Below are positions 1-7,939 of a DNA stretch of 64,000 nucleotides, in pieces; the first letter of the stretch is position 1; every line of letters starts with the position of its first letter. Made by a program: the position numbers and the translations under genes. The notes below the pieces were generated by a model. The model ran no database searches. It was not told the origin of the DNA and was given only the letters and a program-made list of their open reading frames with translations. The stretch is from Bordetella sp. H567 (GTDB lineage: Bacteria; Pseudomonadota; Gammaproteobacteria; Burkholderiales; Burkholderiaceae_B), in assembly GCF_001704295.1 (NCBI RefSeq), contig NZ_CP012334.1:1376084-1440083 (forward strand), read 5' to 3'.

Positions 1-181
1 TCTGCTCCGATGGCGGCGCCTCCAGGAAGCTCAAATGCCGGCGTTCACGCGCAACGGAGTCCAATGCGCGCCGATAGCCGTCGATATGAGCGGGCGCGAT
101 CGGCAGGATCTGGTAGTCCGGGGACGGCCCCGCGGCCGCCGCGTCGGATAGGGCGCCGCGTGTGCGCTGCAATGGTTTCAT
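1..181 (-). CDS. GNAT family N-acetyltransferase, partial (N-terminal 60 codons)
   Basis: An ATG read on the minus strand from 181 opens a frame that stays open to the left edge, so only the first 60 codons are present. The segments DYQILPIAPAHIDGYRRAL and RERRHLSFLEAPP resemble the N-terminal strand, helix and substrate loop of GNAT acetyltransferases. The acetyl-CoA loop would lie outside the window. No strong ribosome binding site is visible. It is divergent from the large operon starting at 356. The family call rests on the N-terminus only, and the substrate is unknown. Confidence 0.65.
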   Translation of the reverse strand, partial: MKPLQRTRGALSDAAAAGPSPDYQILPIAPAHIDGYRRALDSVARERRHLSFLEAPPSEQ

Positions 182-355
182 GGTTGCCAGGATGGTGATA
201 CGGGCGTTTGCCGCATAGTACGCCGCGCAGGGGGCCGATGCGATCACCGGCGACCGCCTTATGGATGCCACTTTTGGATTTATGCCGTCGGCGTGGAATG
301 ACGCGATTGCATGTACGCACCGGGCGGCACGCCGTGCCCACGGCGTGTGCGGAGT

Positions 356-385
356 TTGACAATCGCGGGGCTGCAAAATTATAGT
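356..385 (+). promoter_or_regulatory. Sigma-70 promoter of the 603-9490 operon
   Basis: TTGACA at 356-361 and TATAGT at 380-385 are separated by 18 bp, nearly a consensus housekeeping promoter. The expected start is near 391-393, leaving an untranslated leader of about 210 nt before the ATG at 603. Between the GNAT start at 181 and 356 I see nothing recognisable. Confidence 0.7.
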
Positions 386-417
386 CCGTTCAACGATATG
401 ATGGTTCGATAAACGGA
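385..417. promoter_or_regulatory. 33-bp interrupted palindrome overlapping the -10 box and start site
   Basis: The arms TCCGTTCAACGA (385-396) and TCGATAAACGGA (406-417) are inverted copies with 10 of 12 positions matching, centred on 401. The site begins at the last base of the -10 hexamer and covers the predicted +1, a repressor position. Its size and symmetry would suit an IclR- or GntR-type dimer. No such regulator is encoded next to it in the window, so the regulator is unknown. Confidence 0.55.
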
Positions 418-602
418 ACAATCAGCAGAACAGTCTGACGAGCACAGTCAGGGGGATGCAGGGCGTGGCGGGCCGGGACGATGGCCCGCGTGACACCCGG
501 CGTCGATCCGGCCGGCAGGGGTATTGAACAAGCGCGGCTCGACACGCGCGGATGACGGCATCGGCCTGGCGCGGACCGGTGCATCGCACAGGAGACCAGC
601 GC

Positions 603-2003
603 ATGCATGCAACGCTTCCGGCGCAAGCCGTTTCGCCGCAAGACGCGGCACCTCCGCGGACGGCAGCCGCCGGGATGCCCACCGTCGCCGAGCAATGGGC
701 GGCATTCCTGCACGACACCCGCTTCGAGGACTTGCCCGCGGACATCGTTGCCCGCGCCAAGTCGCGGCTGCTGGATGCCCTGGCCACCGCGGTCGCCGCG
801 CGCGACCTGCCGGTGCCTGCCGTGGCGCGCCGTTTCGTGCAGGCCAACCGCGGTCCCGCCACGGTGATCGGCCATGCGGACACGCTGCCCACCGTCGATG
901 CCGCCTTCGTCAACGCAACCCTGGTGAACGGCTGCACCCATGACGATTTCCTGGCGAAGTCCCATCCGGGGGCGGTTGCTATCCCCGCCGCGATGGCACT
1001 GGGCGAAGCGCATGGCGTGGGCGGCGCCGAACTGCTGACCGCCATCGTGCTGGGCTATGACATCGTGGCGCGCGCCTATTTGGGATCGCCCGGCATGCTG
1101 CCCGCATTTCGCGGCACGGGCGTGGCCGGCGCGATCGGCGCGGCCGCCGCGGCAGGCAGGATGCTCGCGCTGGATCGGGCGCGGATGGTCAACGCCCTGG
1201 GCTGCGCGGCGATGTTCGCCTCCGGCTTCGGCGAAGGTTTCCGTTCCGGGACCATGGACGTCAAGCTGAACGTGGGCTGGGCCGCCCGTACCGGCGTATC
1301 GGCGGCCGAACTGGCCGCGGCGGGCGCCACGGCATCGCCGCTGGCCTTCGAAGGCGAGTCCGGCTACTTCCGCGCCTTCGGCCGAACGGCCGAGCACGCC
1401 GCCGAGGCCACGCGCGATCTGGGCAAGCGCTTTCTCATCGAGGACGTCGTTTACAAGGAACGGCCGGTATGCATCTTCGTGCAGACGCCGGTGCACCTGG
1501 CGCTGACGCTGAAGGCGCGGCACGGCTTCGACGCGGCCCGCATCGAGCGTGTGACCATACGCGCGCCATGGCTGACCCTGACCAATCCGGGCTACACCAA
1601 TGTGGCGCCGTACCAGACGCCGTTGAAAGCGCGCATCAGCGTGCGCTTTACCGTCGCGGCCGCGCTGCTGGGCCGTCCGGTGGACGAATACGCCTACTAC
1701 GACAACACCGCCGATGCCGACGTCCTGGCGCTGTCCGACCGGATCGAGCTGCTCGATCCGGCGCCGGGGCAGGACGGCCGCGTCGATCTCGAGGTGGTGT
1801 GCGCGGGCGCCTCGCACGCGATTTCCGGCCTGGAGATGGACAGCCTGACGCCGACCACCGACAAGATCATCGCCAAGTTCCGCCGCCTGACCGCGCCCAC
1901 CATGCCGGCAGGGCGAAGCGAGGCGTTGCTGGACATGGTGCTCGCGCTGCAGGACGTGCCGGACATCGGCGCGCTGACGGCCTTGCTGCGACCCGCCCAA
2001 TGA
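603..2003 (+). CDS. MmgE/PrpD family protein (2-methylcitrate-dehydratase-like)
   Basis: This 466-residue protein has the MmgE/PrpD fold, which includes 2-methylcitrate dehydratase, cis-aconitate decarboxylase and many uncharacterised cytoplasmic enzymes acting on carboxylic acids. The motif HDDFLAKSHPGAV at about residues 112-125 is characteristic of the active site, and the length matches the family. The start at 603 is chosen because AGGAG (590-594) sits 8 bases upstream; an in-frame ATG at 552 has no such site. It is the first gene of the operon. In catabolic operons with Bug proteins such enzymes are usually orphan PrpD homologues, so I do not assign prpD. The substrate is inferred to be a hydroxy- or unsaturated di- or tricarboxylic acid. 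Confidence 0.85.
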   Translation: MHATLPAQAVSPQDAAPPRTAAAGMPTVAEQWAAFLHDTRFEDLPADIVARAKSRLLDALATAVAARDLPVPAVARRFVQANRGPATVIGHADTLPTVDAAFVNATLVNGCTHDDFLAKSHPGAVAIPAAMALGEAHGVGGAELLTAIVLGYDIVARAYLGSPGMLPAFRGTGVAGAIGAAAAAGRMLALDRARMVNALGCAAMFASGFGEGFRSGTMDVKLNVGWAARTGVSAAELAAAGATASPLAFEGESGYFRAFGRTAEHAAEATRDLGKRFLIEDVVYKERPVCIFVQTPVHLALTLKARHGFDAARIERVTIRAPWLTLTNPGYTNVAPYQTPLKARISVRFTVAAALLGRPVDEYAYYDNTADADVLALSDRIELLDPAPGQDGRVDLEVVCAGASHAISGLEMDSLTPTTDKIIAKFRRLTAPTMPAGRSEALLDMVLALQDVPDIGALTALLRPAQ

Positions 2004-2008
2004 CCCAC

Positions 2009-2029
2009 GGGCCCCGGAGGCCGGGGCCC
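2009..2029 (+). promoter_or_regulatory. Perfect 9-bp intercistronic hairpin before the first Bug gene
   Basis: GGGCCCCGG (2009-2017) and CCGGGGCCC (2021-2029) form a perfect stem with a 3-nt loop, six bases after the PrpD stop and 26 bases before the Bug start. No T-run follows, so it is not a classical terminator. It may act as an mRNA stabiliser or processing site raising expression of the binding-protein gene. Confidence 0.5.
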
Positions 2030-2055
2030 ACCCACAACAATCAGGAGACACCCCC

Positions 2056-3018
2056 ATGAAACTGGCCAGCCTCGTGGCCGCGGGCGCTGCTGCGCTCGCC
2101 GTCGGCGCCGCCGCGCATGCCGCCTATCCGGACCATCCCATCCACGTCATCGTGCCGTTCCCGCCGGGCGGGTCCACCGACGTGGTCACGCGCATCGTCG
2201 TGGCCAAGGCCCAGGAGCTGCTGGGCCAGAACATCATCGTGGAAAACCGCGGCGGCGCGGGCAGCATCATCGGTTCGGACTATGTGGCCAAGGCCGTGCC
2301 GGACGGCTATACGCTGCTGGTCGGCCAGACCGCCTTCGCGGTGAACGCCTCGCTGCGCGAGAAACTGCCCTACGACACCGTCAAGGATTTCACGCCGATC
2401 GCGTTGATGGCCGATCATCCGGGTGTCTTCCTGGCCCAGTACACCAAGCCCTACAACACGTTCAAGGAATTCATCGCCTACACCAAGGCCAATCCCGGCA
2501 AGGTCGTGTATTCGTCCGCCGGCACCGGCAGCTGGCCGCATCTTGCCATGGCGATGCTGGCCAAGGACGCCGGGCTGCAGATGGTGCACGTGCCCTATCA
2601 GGGCACGGGTCCGGCCAAGGCCGACCTGATCGCCGGCCGCGTGGACGTGAAGATCGAGGCCTATGCCACGTCGATGGGCATGGTCAAGGACGGCAAGCTG
2701 AAGGTGTTGGCGGTGACCAGCGCGCAGCGCGATCCCATCCTGCCCGACGTGCCTACCATCGCGGAGCTGGGCTATCCCGGCTATGAGACGTCGTACTGGA
2801 TCGGCCTGCTCGGGCCCGCGAAGATGCCGCCGGACGTCACCGCCAAGCTGGAGAAAGTCTTCCTGCAGGCCGTGAACGATCCGGAGGTCAAGCAGAAGCT
2901 GGATGCGCAGACCATCCACCCGCATCCCCTGCCGGCCAAGGACCTGGAGGCGCTGATCCACAAGGAAATCGACAAGTGGGCGGCGGTCATCAAGGACAGC
3001 AACATCGATAAGCAATAA
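2056..3018 (+). CDS. Bug/TctC family periplasmic solute-binding protein
   Basis: This 320-residue protein starts with a Sec signal peptide (lysine then an Ala/Leu/Val core ending AAAHA at about residue 23). The Bug signature IVPFPPGGSTDVVTRIV follows, then PDGYTLL near residue 83. Bug proteins are Venus-flytrap receptors that bind carboxylates in the periplasm, either for TctAB-type transporters or as orphan sensors. CAGGAGA lies just upstream of the ATG. No tctA or tctB gene is in the window, so the membrane partner is encoded elsewhere or absent. The ligand is probably the acid handled by the flanking enzymes. Confidence 0.93.
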   Translation: MKLASLVAAGAAALAVGAAAHAAYPDHPIHVIVPFPPGGSTDVVTRIVVAKAQELLGQNIIVENRGGAGSIIGSDYVAKAVPDGYTLLVGQTAFAVNASLREKLPYDTVKDFTPIALMADHPGVFLAQYTKPYNTFKEFIAYTKANPGKVVYSSAGTGSWPHLAMAMLAKDAGLQMVHVPYQGTGPAKADLIAGRVDVKIEAYATSMGMVKDGKLKVLAVTSAQRDPILPDVPTIAELGYPGYETSYWIGLLGPAKMPPDVTAKLEKVFLQAVNDPEVKQKLDAQTIHPHPLPAKDLEALIHKEIDKWAAVIKDSNIDKQ

Positions 3019-3037
3019 GGCCGGAAAGGAGACCCGC

Positions 3038-3943
3038 ATGCAGCAGCGCAATGACACTCCGGCGTCCCCCGCCGCCGGCGGCAGGTTCGCGGACTACGCC
3101 GCGGCGCGCCGCGGCGCCGCACGGATGGCGGTGGCCCCCGGCGTGGATATCGCCTATGTGGTGGATGACTACACCGATGGGTGGAAGAACGCCCCTGTCG
3201 TGATGCTGCTGCACGGCGTCGCCGAGTCGGCGGAGGCCTTCATCGGCTGGGTCCCGCAGCTGGCGCGGCACTGCCGCGTCATCCGCGTGGACCTGCGCGG
3301 CCACGGCCTGTCGTCGCCGGTGGGCGAACACGACGCGCTGTCGATCGCGGACATGGCCGACGACATCGACACGCTGGCGCGGCGGATCGGCGCGCCCGTG
3401 CACGTGGTGGGCGCCAAGCTGGGCGCGCAGATCGGGCTGGAGCTGGCACAGCGGGCGGTGCCCTGGATGGCGTCGCTGACCTTGGCCGGCGTGCTGATTT
3501 CGCCCGGCGGCGCGCTGGGCAAATGGGTGCCCGAATGGATCGGCCTGATCGAGCAATCCGGCGTGGAGGGCTGGGCGCGCGCCACGATGCCGGGCCGCAT
3601 GGGCACGGCGCTGACGCCGGAGGGCATGGCCTGGTGGACGCGCTACATGGCCATGGCGCCGGCGGCCACGGTGAAGGCATGCATCCGCATGTTCCCGCGC
3701 CTGGCGGAGCCCGCGCGGCTGGAATCCATCGTCTGCCCTACGCAGGTCATCGTGGCGGTGCAGCCTGAGCAACCCGGTGCCTATGACCAGCGCCAACCCG
3801 TCGCCGAAGTGCGCCGCTGGCAAACCCGCATACCCGGATCGGCACTGGTCGAGCTGCAGGCCGATTCGTACCACATCGCCGCCACGCATCCCGACGCGTG
3901 CGCGGCCATCGCTCTACGTTTCATAGAAAGGATTTCATCATGA
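3038..3943 (+). CDS. Alpha/beta-hydrolase-fold protein lacking the nucleophile serine
   Basis: The 301-residue sequence shows the alpha/beta-hydrolase layout: oxyanion loop LLHGVAES (57-64), VDLRGHGLSS (84-93), nucleophile-elbow region VHVVGAKLGAQ (121-131), and a C-terminal DSYHIAATHP that would carry the catalytic histidine. In active hydrolases the elbow is G-x-S-x-G. Here it reads G125-A-K127-L-G129, with lysine in place of serine. The protein is therefore either non-hydrolytic (binding or lyase-like) or uses other chemistry. The stop overlaps the next gene as ATGA, indicating coupled translation. A ribosome site (GGAAAGGAG) precedes the ATG at 3038. Confidence 0.8.
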   Translation: MQQRNDTPASPAAGGRFADYAAARRGAARMAVAPGVDIAYVVDDYTDGWKNAPVVMLLHGVAESAEAFIGWVPQLARHCRVIRVDLRGHGLSSPVGEHDALSIADMADDIDTLARRIGAPVHVVGAKLGAQIGLELAQRAVPWMASLTLAGVLISPGGALGKWVPEWIGLIEQSGVEGWARATMPGRMGTALTPEGMAWWTRYMAMAPAATVKACIRMFPRLAEPARLESIVCPTQVIVAVQPEQPGAYDQRQPVAEVRRWQTRIPGSALVELQADSYHIAATHPDACAAIALRFIERISS

Positions 3944-4689
3944 TGGGATGGCGCGGCCGCATCGGCTTTCTGGTTCCTCCGGGCAACCCCACCGTCGAGC
4001 CCGAGATGCAGCAGTTGGTTCCCCGCGGAGTCTCCCTGCACTACACGCGCATGGTGGCCCATGGGCTGACCGGCGCGCATGCCGGCCAGGAAGACCGCAA
4101 TCGCACGCAGATCGAACACATACCGGAAAACGTCGAACTGCTGGCCATGGTCAAGCCGGGGGTGATCGTCATGGCGCATACCGCCACCAGCTACACCCTG
4201 GGCAAGCAGGGAGAAGCCGAACTGGTGGCGCGCATGGAAAAGCAGTACGGGATTCCCTTCATCACGGCCTTCGGCAGCGTGCTGGCGGCATTCCGGCACC
4301 TGGGGATAGAGCGCGTGGCCTATGCCACGCCCTATAACGAGCAGACCACGCTGCAGGGCAAGGCGCATCTGGAGTCCTACGGCATGAACGTGGTGGCCCA
4401 CGGCATCCTGCCCAATGTCGTGAACATCTATGAGGAGACGCCGGAACGCGCCTATGCGCTGGGCCGCCAGGTCGATCATCCGGACGCCCAGGCGCTGTTC
4501 CTGAGCGGCGTCGGCATGCCCACCGTGGATGCGATCAACCTGCTGGAACGCGACCTGGGCAAGCCGGTGATATCCAGCGCGACCGCGATGATGTGGAATG
4601 CCTTGCGCGTCATCGGCGTACGCGATGCGGCCGCCGAGGGCGGCCTGCTGCTCTCGGGTACCGCCGGCCCCATGGCCGCACGGGTTTAA
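3940..4689 (+). CDS. Asp/Glu racemase superfamily protein (maleate isomerase/arylmalonate decarboxylase-like) without cysteines
   Basis: This 249-residue protein begins with GRIGFLVPPGNPTVEPEM, typical of the maleate isomerase and arylmalonate decarboxylase branch of the Asp/Glu racemase superfamily. Those enzymes depend on one or two active-site cysteines. This protein contains no cysteine at all: the regions where they would fall read VMAHTATSY and LFLSGVGMPT. The start at 3940 overlaps the preceding stop (ATGA) and is preceded by AGAAAGGA. The fold is clear but the reaction is not; a binding role or cysteine-free chemistry is possible. It probably works with the neighbouring PrpD and alpha/beta-fold proteins. 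Confidence 0.8.
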   Translation: MMGWRGRIGFLVPPGNPTVEPEMQQLVPRGVSLHYTRMVAHGLTGAHAGQEDRNRTQIEHIPENVELLAMVKPGVIVMAHTATSYTLGKQGEAELVARMEKQYGIPFITAFGSVLAAFRHLGIERVAYATPYNEQTTLQGKAHLESYGMNVVAHGILPNVVNIYEETPERAYALGRQVDHPDAQALFLSGVGMPTVDAINLLERDLGKPVISSATAMMWNALRVIGVRDAAAEGGLLLSGTAGPMAARV

Positions 4690-4731
4690 TATTTTTCCTT
4701 CGGCGCGAGCCGCATCACACAGGATACCGGC

Positions 4732-5703
4732 ATGGTTCTCTACCTGAATGAATCGGACGTGCGTCAGCTGTTGACCATGTCCCAGGCGGTCGAAGAAGTG
4801 GAACGCGCGTTTTCCGCGCATGGCCGCGGCAAGGCAGTGGATGTTCCGCGCCGCCGCACACGGCAGCCCAGCGGGCATCTGCACATCCTGCAGGCCGCCG
4901 CGCCGGAGATCGGCTACATCGGCTACAAGGCCTATTACAACCGGCCCGGCAAGCCGCTGAATACCCTGCTGCACATGATGAACCACGAGCAGGGGAACAC
5001 CGAAGCCATCATCGAATCGGACTGGCTGGGGCGTATCCGCACCGGCGCCGCCACGGGTGTCGCGGCGCGCTACCTCGCCCGCAAGGATGCGCGCATCCTG
5101 GGCTTGTTCGGCTACGGCCGCCACGCGCGCACCCAGCTCGAGGCCGTCTGCACCGTGCGCGACATCGCCGAAGTCAAGGTATTCGGCCGCAACCAGGACG
5201 GCGTGCGCGCCTTCTGCGACGAGATGTCCCAACGCGTCTCGGCCCGTGTGCGGCCGGCGCAGTCGCGCGAGGAAGCCGTGCGCGGCTCCGACATCATCGT
5301 CACCATGACGCGCGCCGCCGAGCCGCTGTTCGACGGCCGTTGGCTGGAGCCGGGGCAGTTCGTCGCCGCCACCGGATCCAATGCGCTGGACCGGCGCGAG
5401 ATCGACACCGAAACCGTGCGGCGCGCGGACGTCATCGTGGTCGATTCCCGCGAGGTCGCGCAAGGCGAGTGCGGCGACCTGCTGCCCGCCTACGAGAACG
5501 GCTTGATCTACTGGGAGAACCTGGCCGACATGGGTGGCGTCGTCGCGGGCCGCTGGCCCGGGCGCACCTCGGACGCGCAGATCACGCTGTTCGAGTCGCA
5601 CGGAATGGCGGTGCAGGACCTGTACGCGGGCGCCGCCATACTGGCTGCCGCCCGCGAGCGCGGCATGGGCGTCGCCCTGCCGATGGGGCCGGCGGGGGGC
5701 TGA
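4732..5703 (+). CDS. Ornithine cyclodeaminase/mu-crystallin family protein
   Basis: This 323-residue protein belongs to the ornithine cyclodeaminase/mu-crystallin family, NAD(P)-dependent enzymes that act on amino acids or cyclic imines (cyclodeaminases, alanine dehydrogenase, ketimine reductases). A Rossmann motif ILGLFGYGRHART lies near residue 122, with VKVFGRN following as the second strand. TGAATGVAARYLARKD just before it is a family-typical region. It is the fifth gene of the operon, 42 bp after the previous stop, with CACAGGAT upstream of the ATG. Substrate specificity cannot be read from sequence; an imino- or keto-acid reductase role would fit the Ldh2-like neighbour. Confidence 0.88.
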   Translation: MVLYLNESDVRQLLTMSQAVEEVERAFSAHGRGKAVDVPRRRTRQPSGHLHILQAAAPEIGYIGYKAYYNRPGKPLNTLLHMMNHEQGNTEAIIESDWLGRIRTGAATGVAARYLARKDARILGLFGYGRHARTQLEAVCTVRDIAEVKVFGRNQDGVRAFCDEMSQRVSARVRPAQSREEAVRGSDIIVTMTRAAEPLFDGRWLEPGQFVAATGSNALDRREIDTETVRRADVIVVDSREVAQGECGDLLPAYENGLIYWENLADMGGVVAGRWPGRTSDAQITLFESHGMAVQDLYAGAAILAAARERGMGVALPMGPAGG

Positions 5704-5795
5704 TGCGTCACACGCATCAATCAACCGAATATTTGCGCTTTACCGGATAAGCGCGCTTGCGCATCATGCTCGCCGTGCCGCCTGAACCAGGCGGC
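5701..5795 (+). promoter_or_regulatory. Two dyads in the gap before the Ldh2-like gene
   Basis: TGATGCGT (5701-5708) and ACGCATCA (5712-5719) form a perfect 8-bp inverted repeat that includes the TGA stop of the preceding gene. A second perfect stem, GCCGCCTG (5777-5784) with CAGGCGGC (5788-5795), lies 30 bases before the next ATG. The first could be an operator for an internal promoter or an mRNA hairpin; the second looks like an attenuator-type hairpin without a good T-run. I do not see a convincing internal promoter. Confidence 0.4.
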
Positions 5796-5825
5796 GCTTC
5801 TGCTTTCAATCGGATGAGACGAGCC

Positions 5826-6878
5826 ATGACCGCGCCAGCACAAGAGAAAACCCTTTTCACCGAGGCGGAATTGACCGCCCTGGGAACCCGCGCCTTCGTC
5901 GGCCTGGGGCTGCCCGAGGCGGATGCCGCCGACGTGGCGCGCGTCCTGGTGCTGGCGGACCTGTTCGGCCTCTCCACGCACGGCCTGAGCCGCATCGAGT
6001 CGTACGGCGACCGCCTGCAGGTGCAAGGCATCAATGCCCGCGCCCGCGTGGCCACGCAAACCGTCGCGCCGGCCCTGCGCCTGGTGGATGGGGACAACGG
6101 CGTGGGCCCGCTGGTGGGCATGCACGCGCTGCGCGCCGCGATGGAGGCTGCCGAATCCTGCGGCGTGGGCGTGGCCTTCGCGCGAGGCAGCAATCACTTC
6201 GGCCCGATTTCGCCGTACGGCCTGATCGCCGCGCAGGCGGGCTTCGCCAGCATCATCGGCAGCAACGCCACCACGACCATCGCGCCCTGGGGCGGCAGCG
6301 ACGCCCGGCTGGGCAACAGCCCCCTGGGCTTCGGCGTGCCCAATCCCGGGGGCGATCCCTTCCTGCTGGACATGGCGATGAGCGTCGTGGCGCGCGCCAA
6401 GATCCGCAACGCGTTCAAGCGCGGCGAGGCCATACCGGATACCTGGGCCACCGATGCCGGCGGCCGTCCCACCACCGATCCCAAGGCCGCGCTGGATGGC
6501 TTCCTGCTGCCCATCGGCGGCCACAAGGGCTACGGGCTGGCGCTGCTGGTGGACATGTTCGCCGGCGTGCTTTCCAACGCCGCCTACCTGACGCATGTGA
6601 AGTCGTGGGTCGACGCGCCGGACGAGCCGCAGAACCTGGGGCACTTTTTCATCCTGATCGATACGCGCCGCCTGGGATCGACCCAGTGGCTGGCCGACCG
6701 GATGAACGATTTCGCGGCAATCCTGCACGACAGCCCGCCCACCGACCCCAAGCAGCCGGTCATCGTGCCCGGCGAGATCGAATTGCGCAAGATGGCGCGC
6801 CAGCGCCAGGAAGGCATCGCGCTGGACGCGGCCACCGTGGCGCTGCTGCGCCAGCACGCCGCGAAGGCGCCGGCCTGA
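5826..6878 (+). CDS. Malate/L-lactate dehydrogenase (Ldh2) family oxidoreductase
   Basis: This 350-residue protein belongs to the Ldh2/malate-L-sulfolactate dehydrogenase family, NAD(P)-dependent enzymes unrelated to Rossmann-fold LDH that interconvert 2-hydroxy and 2-keto acids or reduce cyclic imines (delta-1-piperideine-2-carboxylate). STHGLSRIESY near residue 50, SNHFGPISPYGL near 122 and PIGGHKGYGLAL near 233 are conserved family segments. The start at 5826 is taken because similarity begins there. Pairing with an ornithine cyclodeaminase-like protein suggests related imine or hydroxy-acid substrates. Confidence 0.87.
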   Translation: MTAPAQEKTLFTEAELTALGTRAFVGLGLPEADAADVARVLVLADLFGLSTHGLSRIESYGDRLQVQGINARARVATQTVAPALRLVDGDNGVGPLVGMHALRAAMEAAESCGVGVAFARGSNHFGPISPYGLIAAQAGFASIIGSNATTTIAPWGGSDARLGNSPLGFGVPNPGGDPFLLDMAMSVVARAKIRNAFKRGEAIPDTWATDAGGRPTTDPKAALDGFLLPIGGHKGYGLALLVDMFAGVLSNAAYLTHVKSWVDAPDEPQNLGHFFILIDTRRLGSTQWLADRMNDFAAILHDSPPTDPKQPVIVPGEIELRKMARQRQEGIALDAATVALLRQHAAKAPA

Positions 6879-6885
6879 GGCCGGC
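6869..6885 (+). promoter_or_regulatory. Hairpin with the stop codon in its loop
   Basis: GCCGGCC (6869-6875) and GGCCGGC (6879-6885) pair perfectly, and the 3-nt loop is the TGA stop codon of the dehydrogenase gene. As before the first Bug gene, a GC-rich hairpin without a T-run lies between an enzyme gene and a Bug gene. A role in differential mRNA stability is inferred. Confidence 0.45.
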
Positions 6886-6948
6886 CGATGGGCAGGCGGC
6901 GGGGGGTTCCTCCGCCGGCACGAACGTAAAAGAATGGGAGACACCCAA

Positions 6949-7923
6949 ATGCACAAGATCCTCGGCCGTCTGGCCCTGTTCGCGCTGGCGCTGACCGGCG
7001 TCGGCGCGCGGGCCGATACCTATCCCAGCAAGCCGATACGCGTCATCGTGCCCTACGTGGCCGGCGGCGCGGCCGATATCACGGCGCGCGTCATGGCGCA
7101 GAAAATGTCGATGAGCATGGGCGTGGCGCTGGTCGTCGAGAACAAGCCCGGGGCCAACGGCATGATAGGCACCGACTTCGTCGCCAAGGCGGCGCCGGAC
7201 GGCTATACCCTGCTGCTGGACGCCAGCGGCCCGCTGGTGGTCAATCCTTCGCTGTATGCGCGCAAGACGCCCTACGATCCGGTAAAGGATTTCGCGCCGA
7301 TATCGCAGATCGCCAGCTACCAGTACGTGGTGGTCGTTCCGCAGAAGTCGCCGATCCGCAGCCTGGACGACCTGATCGCGCAGGCCCGCGCGCATCCGGG
7401 CCAGCTCAGCTATGGATCGGCCGGCGTGGGCGCCGGTGGCCATCTGGCCGGCGAACTGCTGGCCCTGATGACCAATACGCAACTGGTGCATGTGCCGTAC
7501 AAGGGCAACGCCCAGGCCTTGACGGACGTGCTGAGCGGCCAGCTGTCCTTCACCTTCGATACGGTGGTTACCTCGGCGCCGCAGATACAGGCCGGCCGCT
7601 TGCGCCCCTTCGCGGTGTCGGGCCCGCATCGCGCCGCCGTATTGCCCAATATCCCCACCATGGAAGAGTTGGGCTATAAAGGCTTCTCGATCACCCAGTT
7701 CCAGGGCCTGTTGGCGCCGGCGGGTACCGATCCGAAGATCATCGCCCGGCTGCACGATGAAGTCGTCAAGGCATCGCGCGATCCGGACGTGGTGCGCAAG
7801 CTGGTCACCGAAGGCGGCAACGACATCGTGGCCGGCACGCCGGATGAGTTCGCCGCGCAGATCAGCTCGGACCTGGTGCTGTACCGCAAGCTGATCGAGG
7901 ATGCCAGGATACCCAAGCAATAA
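6949..7923 (+). CDS. Second Bug/TctC family solute-binding protein of the operon
   Basis: This 324-residue protein starts at the ATG at 6949, after GGGAG (6936-6940). The signal peptide spans about 22 residues and ends GARA. RVIVPYVAGGAADITARVM is the ligand-loop signature and PDGYTLLLD follows near residue 83. It is only distantly similar to the Bug at 2056, so the operon may recognise two ligands or hold diverged duplicates. The stop is 16 bp before the next gene. Confidence 0.93.
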   Translation: MHKILGRLALFALALTGVGARADTYPSKPIRVIVPYVAGGAADITARVMAQKMSMSMGVALVVENKPGANGMIGTDFVAKAAPDGYTLLLDASGPLVVNPSLYARKTPYDPVKDFAPISQIASYQYVVVVPQKSPIRSLDDLIAQARAHPGQLSYGSAGVGAGGHLAGELLALMTNTQLVHVPYKGNAQALTDVLSGQLSFTFDTVVTSAPQIQAGRLRPFAVSGPHRAAVLPNIPTMEELGYKGFSITQFQGLLAPAGTDPKIIARLHDEVVKASRDPDVVRKLVTEGGNDIVAGTPDEFAAQISSDLVLYRKLIEDARIPKQ

Positions 7924-7939
7924 AACCCAGGGCGAACCC

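Noticed and set aside
390-2057. Long open frame antisense to the MmgE/PrpD gene
   Set aside because: Arg/Gly/His-rich translation without domain features; a product of high-GC codon bias opposite a clear enzyme gene.
5757-5825. TTG-initiated extension of the Ldh2-like protein
   Set aside because: It would read through the hairpin at 5777-5795 and adds non-homologous residues; ATG 5826 gives the family length.
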